Assembly (NCBI GenBank): GCA_026874595.1
Contig: CM049317.1
Location: forward strand, 17,035,382-17,099,381
Reading direction: 5' to 3'
Length of the DNA stretch: 64,000 nt
Source of the DNA: Sipunculus nudus
Lineage: Eukaryota > Annelida > Sipuncula > Golfingiida > Sipunculidae
Shown: piece after piece, positions 63,102 through 64,000 of the stretch
Numbering within the stretch: position 1 is the stretch's first letter
How the letters are laid out: each line of letters opens with the position of its first letter
The notes under the pieces: generated by a model
Databases searched by the model: none
What the model was told of the DNA's origin: nothing
Seen by the model: only the letters and a program-made list of their open reading frames with translations
Made by a program: the position numbers and the translations under genes

Positions 63102-64000
63102 AAACGTTTATTATAAGAAACGTTTTTATCACATCCTAATTAACCTTCGCGATGATTAATGGTTATCTTGTTGAAATCATAACAGAAGGGACATGATCCT
63201 TGTTTCAGGATGGGACAGGGGAACTTGTCCCACTAATGATTTCAGGGGTGATGGAAAAAGTAACATTTGTAAAATGCATGATTTAGTTTCTTCATTTTTT
63301 ACCTCAATATTCTTACAATTATAAATCTCATAAAACGCAATTTCAATTAATAGCATGCTGTAATGACTTTGTTGAATCATCATAAATTTTAGCATATGAA
63401 TTATCTTGAATGTTCAGATGTTATTTAATGATATATATATATATATATATATCCATATTTTTTTGTGGAAAATGAAATCAAAGAGCAGTGCTTTTGCTCT
63501 GGATGAGGTGACGGGGGGGGGGGGGGGCACGTCTCCCTAACTTTTTCGCAGCAAAAAATGTCCATGAAAGAATACATATGTTCAGTTTATTCCAAGCAAA
63601 AGAACACATAGCCAGTCTTGCAGTTTTACCGGATATTTTGATTGATTTTTTTCTCTGCATCCATTTCAATATACAAAACAAATAGTCACGAGCGTATTCA
63701 ATAAAAAAATATTGTTAATTGTTAGTTTAAAAGGAAAGTTTATACATGAACCCATGTCAGATCGCCTCTGATTTCACAGTGACCCATGCACAAACTTAAT
63801 GACATGTTGATGGTTAACGAAAATGCAACTTTATACATTTATTGCACTCTATTAAAAAATACTTGATTAATATCTTTTCCGACCGGGAAATTTTGTTTTA
63901 CAAATGTCGCTTTAATACTATATATATTTAGAAGACAACATTGTGAAAAGTTCGGTTTAAAAGAACATTTGGAATGTGTATTTAGTTTACAACACATAAG
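63102..64000. other. Downstream flank, no gene recognised
   Basis: AT-rich sequence with a short (AT)n run at 63430-63452 and a G homopolymer near 63513-63527. Confidence 0.4.

Overview
The window is AT-rich animal nuclear DNA: short coding exons bounded by GT/AG splice sites, long introns, many (AT)n, (CA)n and (CT)n microsatellites, tRNA-derived SINEs, decayed non-LTR retrotransposons, MITEs and one DNA transposon with long terminal repeats. Lineage-expanded secreted and membrane C-type lectin-like genes and the repeat types suggest a lophotrochozoan invertebrate, most likely a mollusc. That is inference from style, not from a marker gene.

Left third (1-22 kb): a minus-strand tandem family encoding a small secreted protein whose C-terminal half fits the SnoaL-like/DUF4440 (NTF2-like) fold. 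One copy is complete (four exons, 9828 down to 8490, 156 aa). Others are partial: an intact third exon at the left edge (75-228), a frameshifted last exon (2318-2387) and a truncated copy with an intact last exon (19979-20510). Between them lie a LINE 3' end (6.5-6.9 kb), a cluster of inverted repeats with RFX/X-box-like palindromes (4.6-7.6 kb) and a broken minus-strand LINE with reverse-transcriptase and zinc-finger remnants (10.3-11.8 kb).

Middle (22-47 kb): gene B (22883-25496, +) encodes a secreted 243-aa protein with a C-type lectin domain (EPN and WDD calcium/sugar motifs) followed by a PAN/apple-like domain. It is followed by a decayed paralogue of its PAN exon (31.0-31.2 kb) and by a pseudogene of gene C (33.4-37.1 kb) with nonsense codons, a frameshift, a lost cysteine and a destroyed splice donor.

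Right third (47.6-63.1 kb): gene C (+) is a nine-exon type I membrane protein model with a signal peptide, two tandem C-type lectin-like domains each split over two exons, a Ser/Thr-rich stalk, one transmembrane helix and a very short tail. Every internal splice junction but the last is phase 1, which allows exon duplication. A 1.83-kb DNA transposon (55725-57551) with roughly 130-bp terminal inverted repeats sits in its largest intron.

The intact and decayed copies suggest birth-and-death evolution of extracellular recognition genes. SINEs shared by the introns of gene C and its pseudogene predate their duplication; a MITE present only in the pseudogene, with an empty site in gene C, postdates it. 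All exon models come from splice signals and reading frame only.
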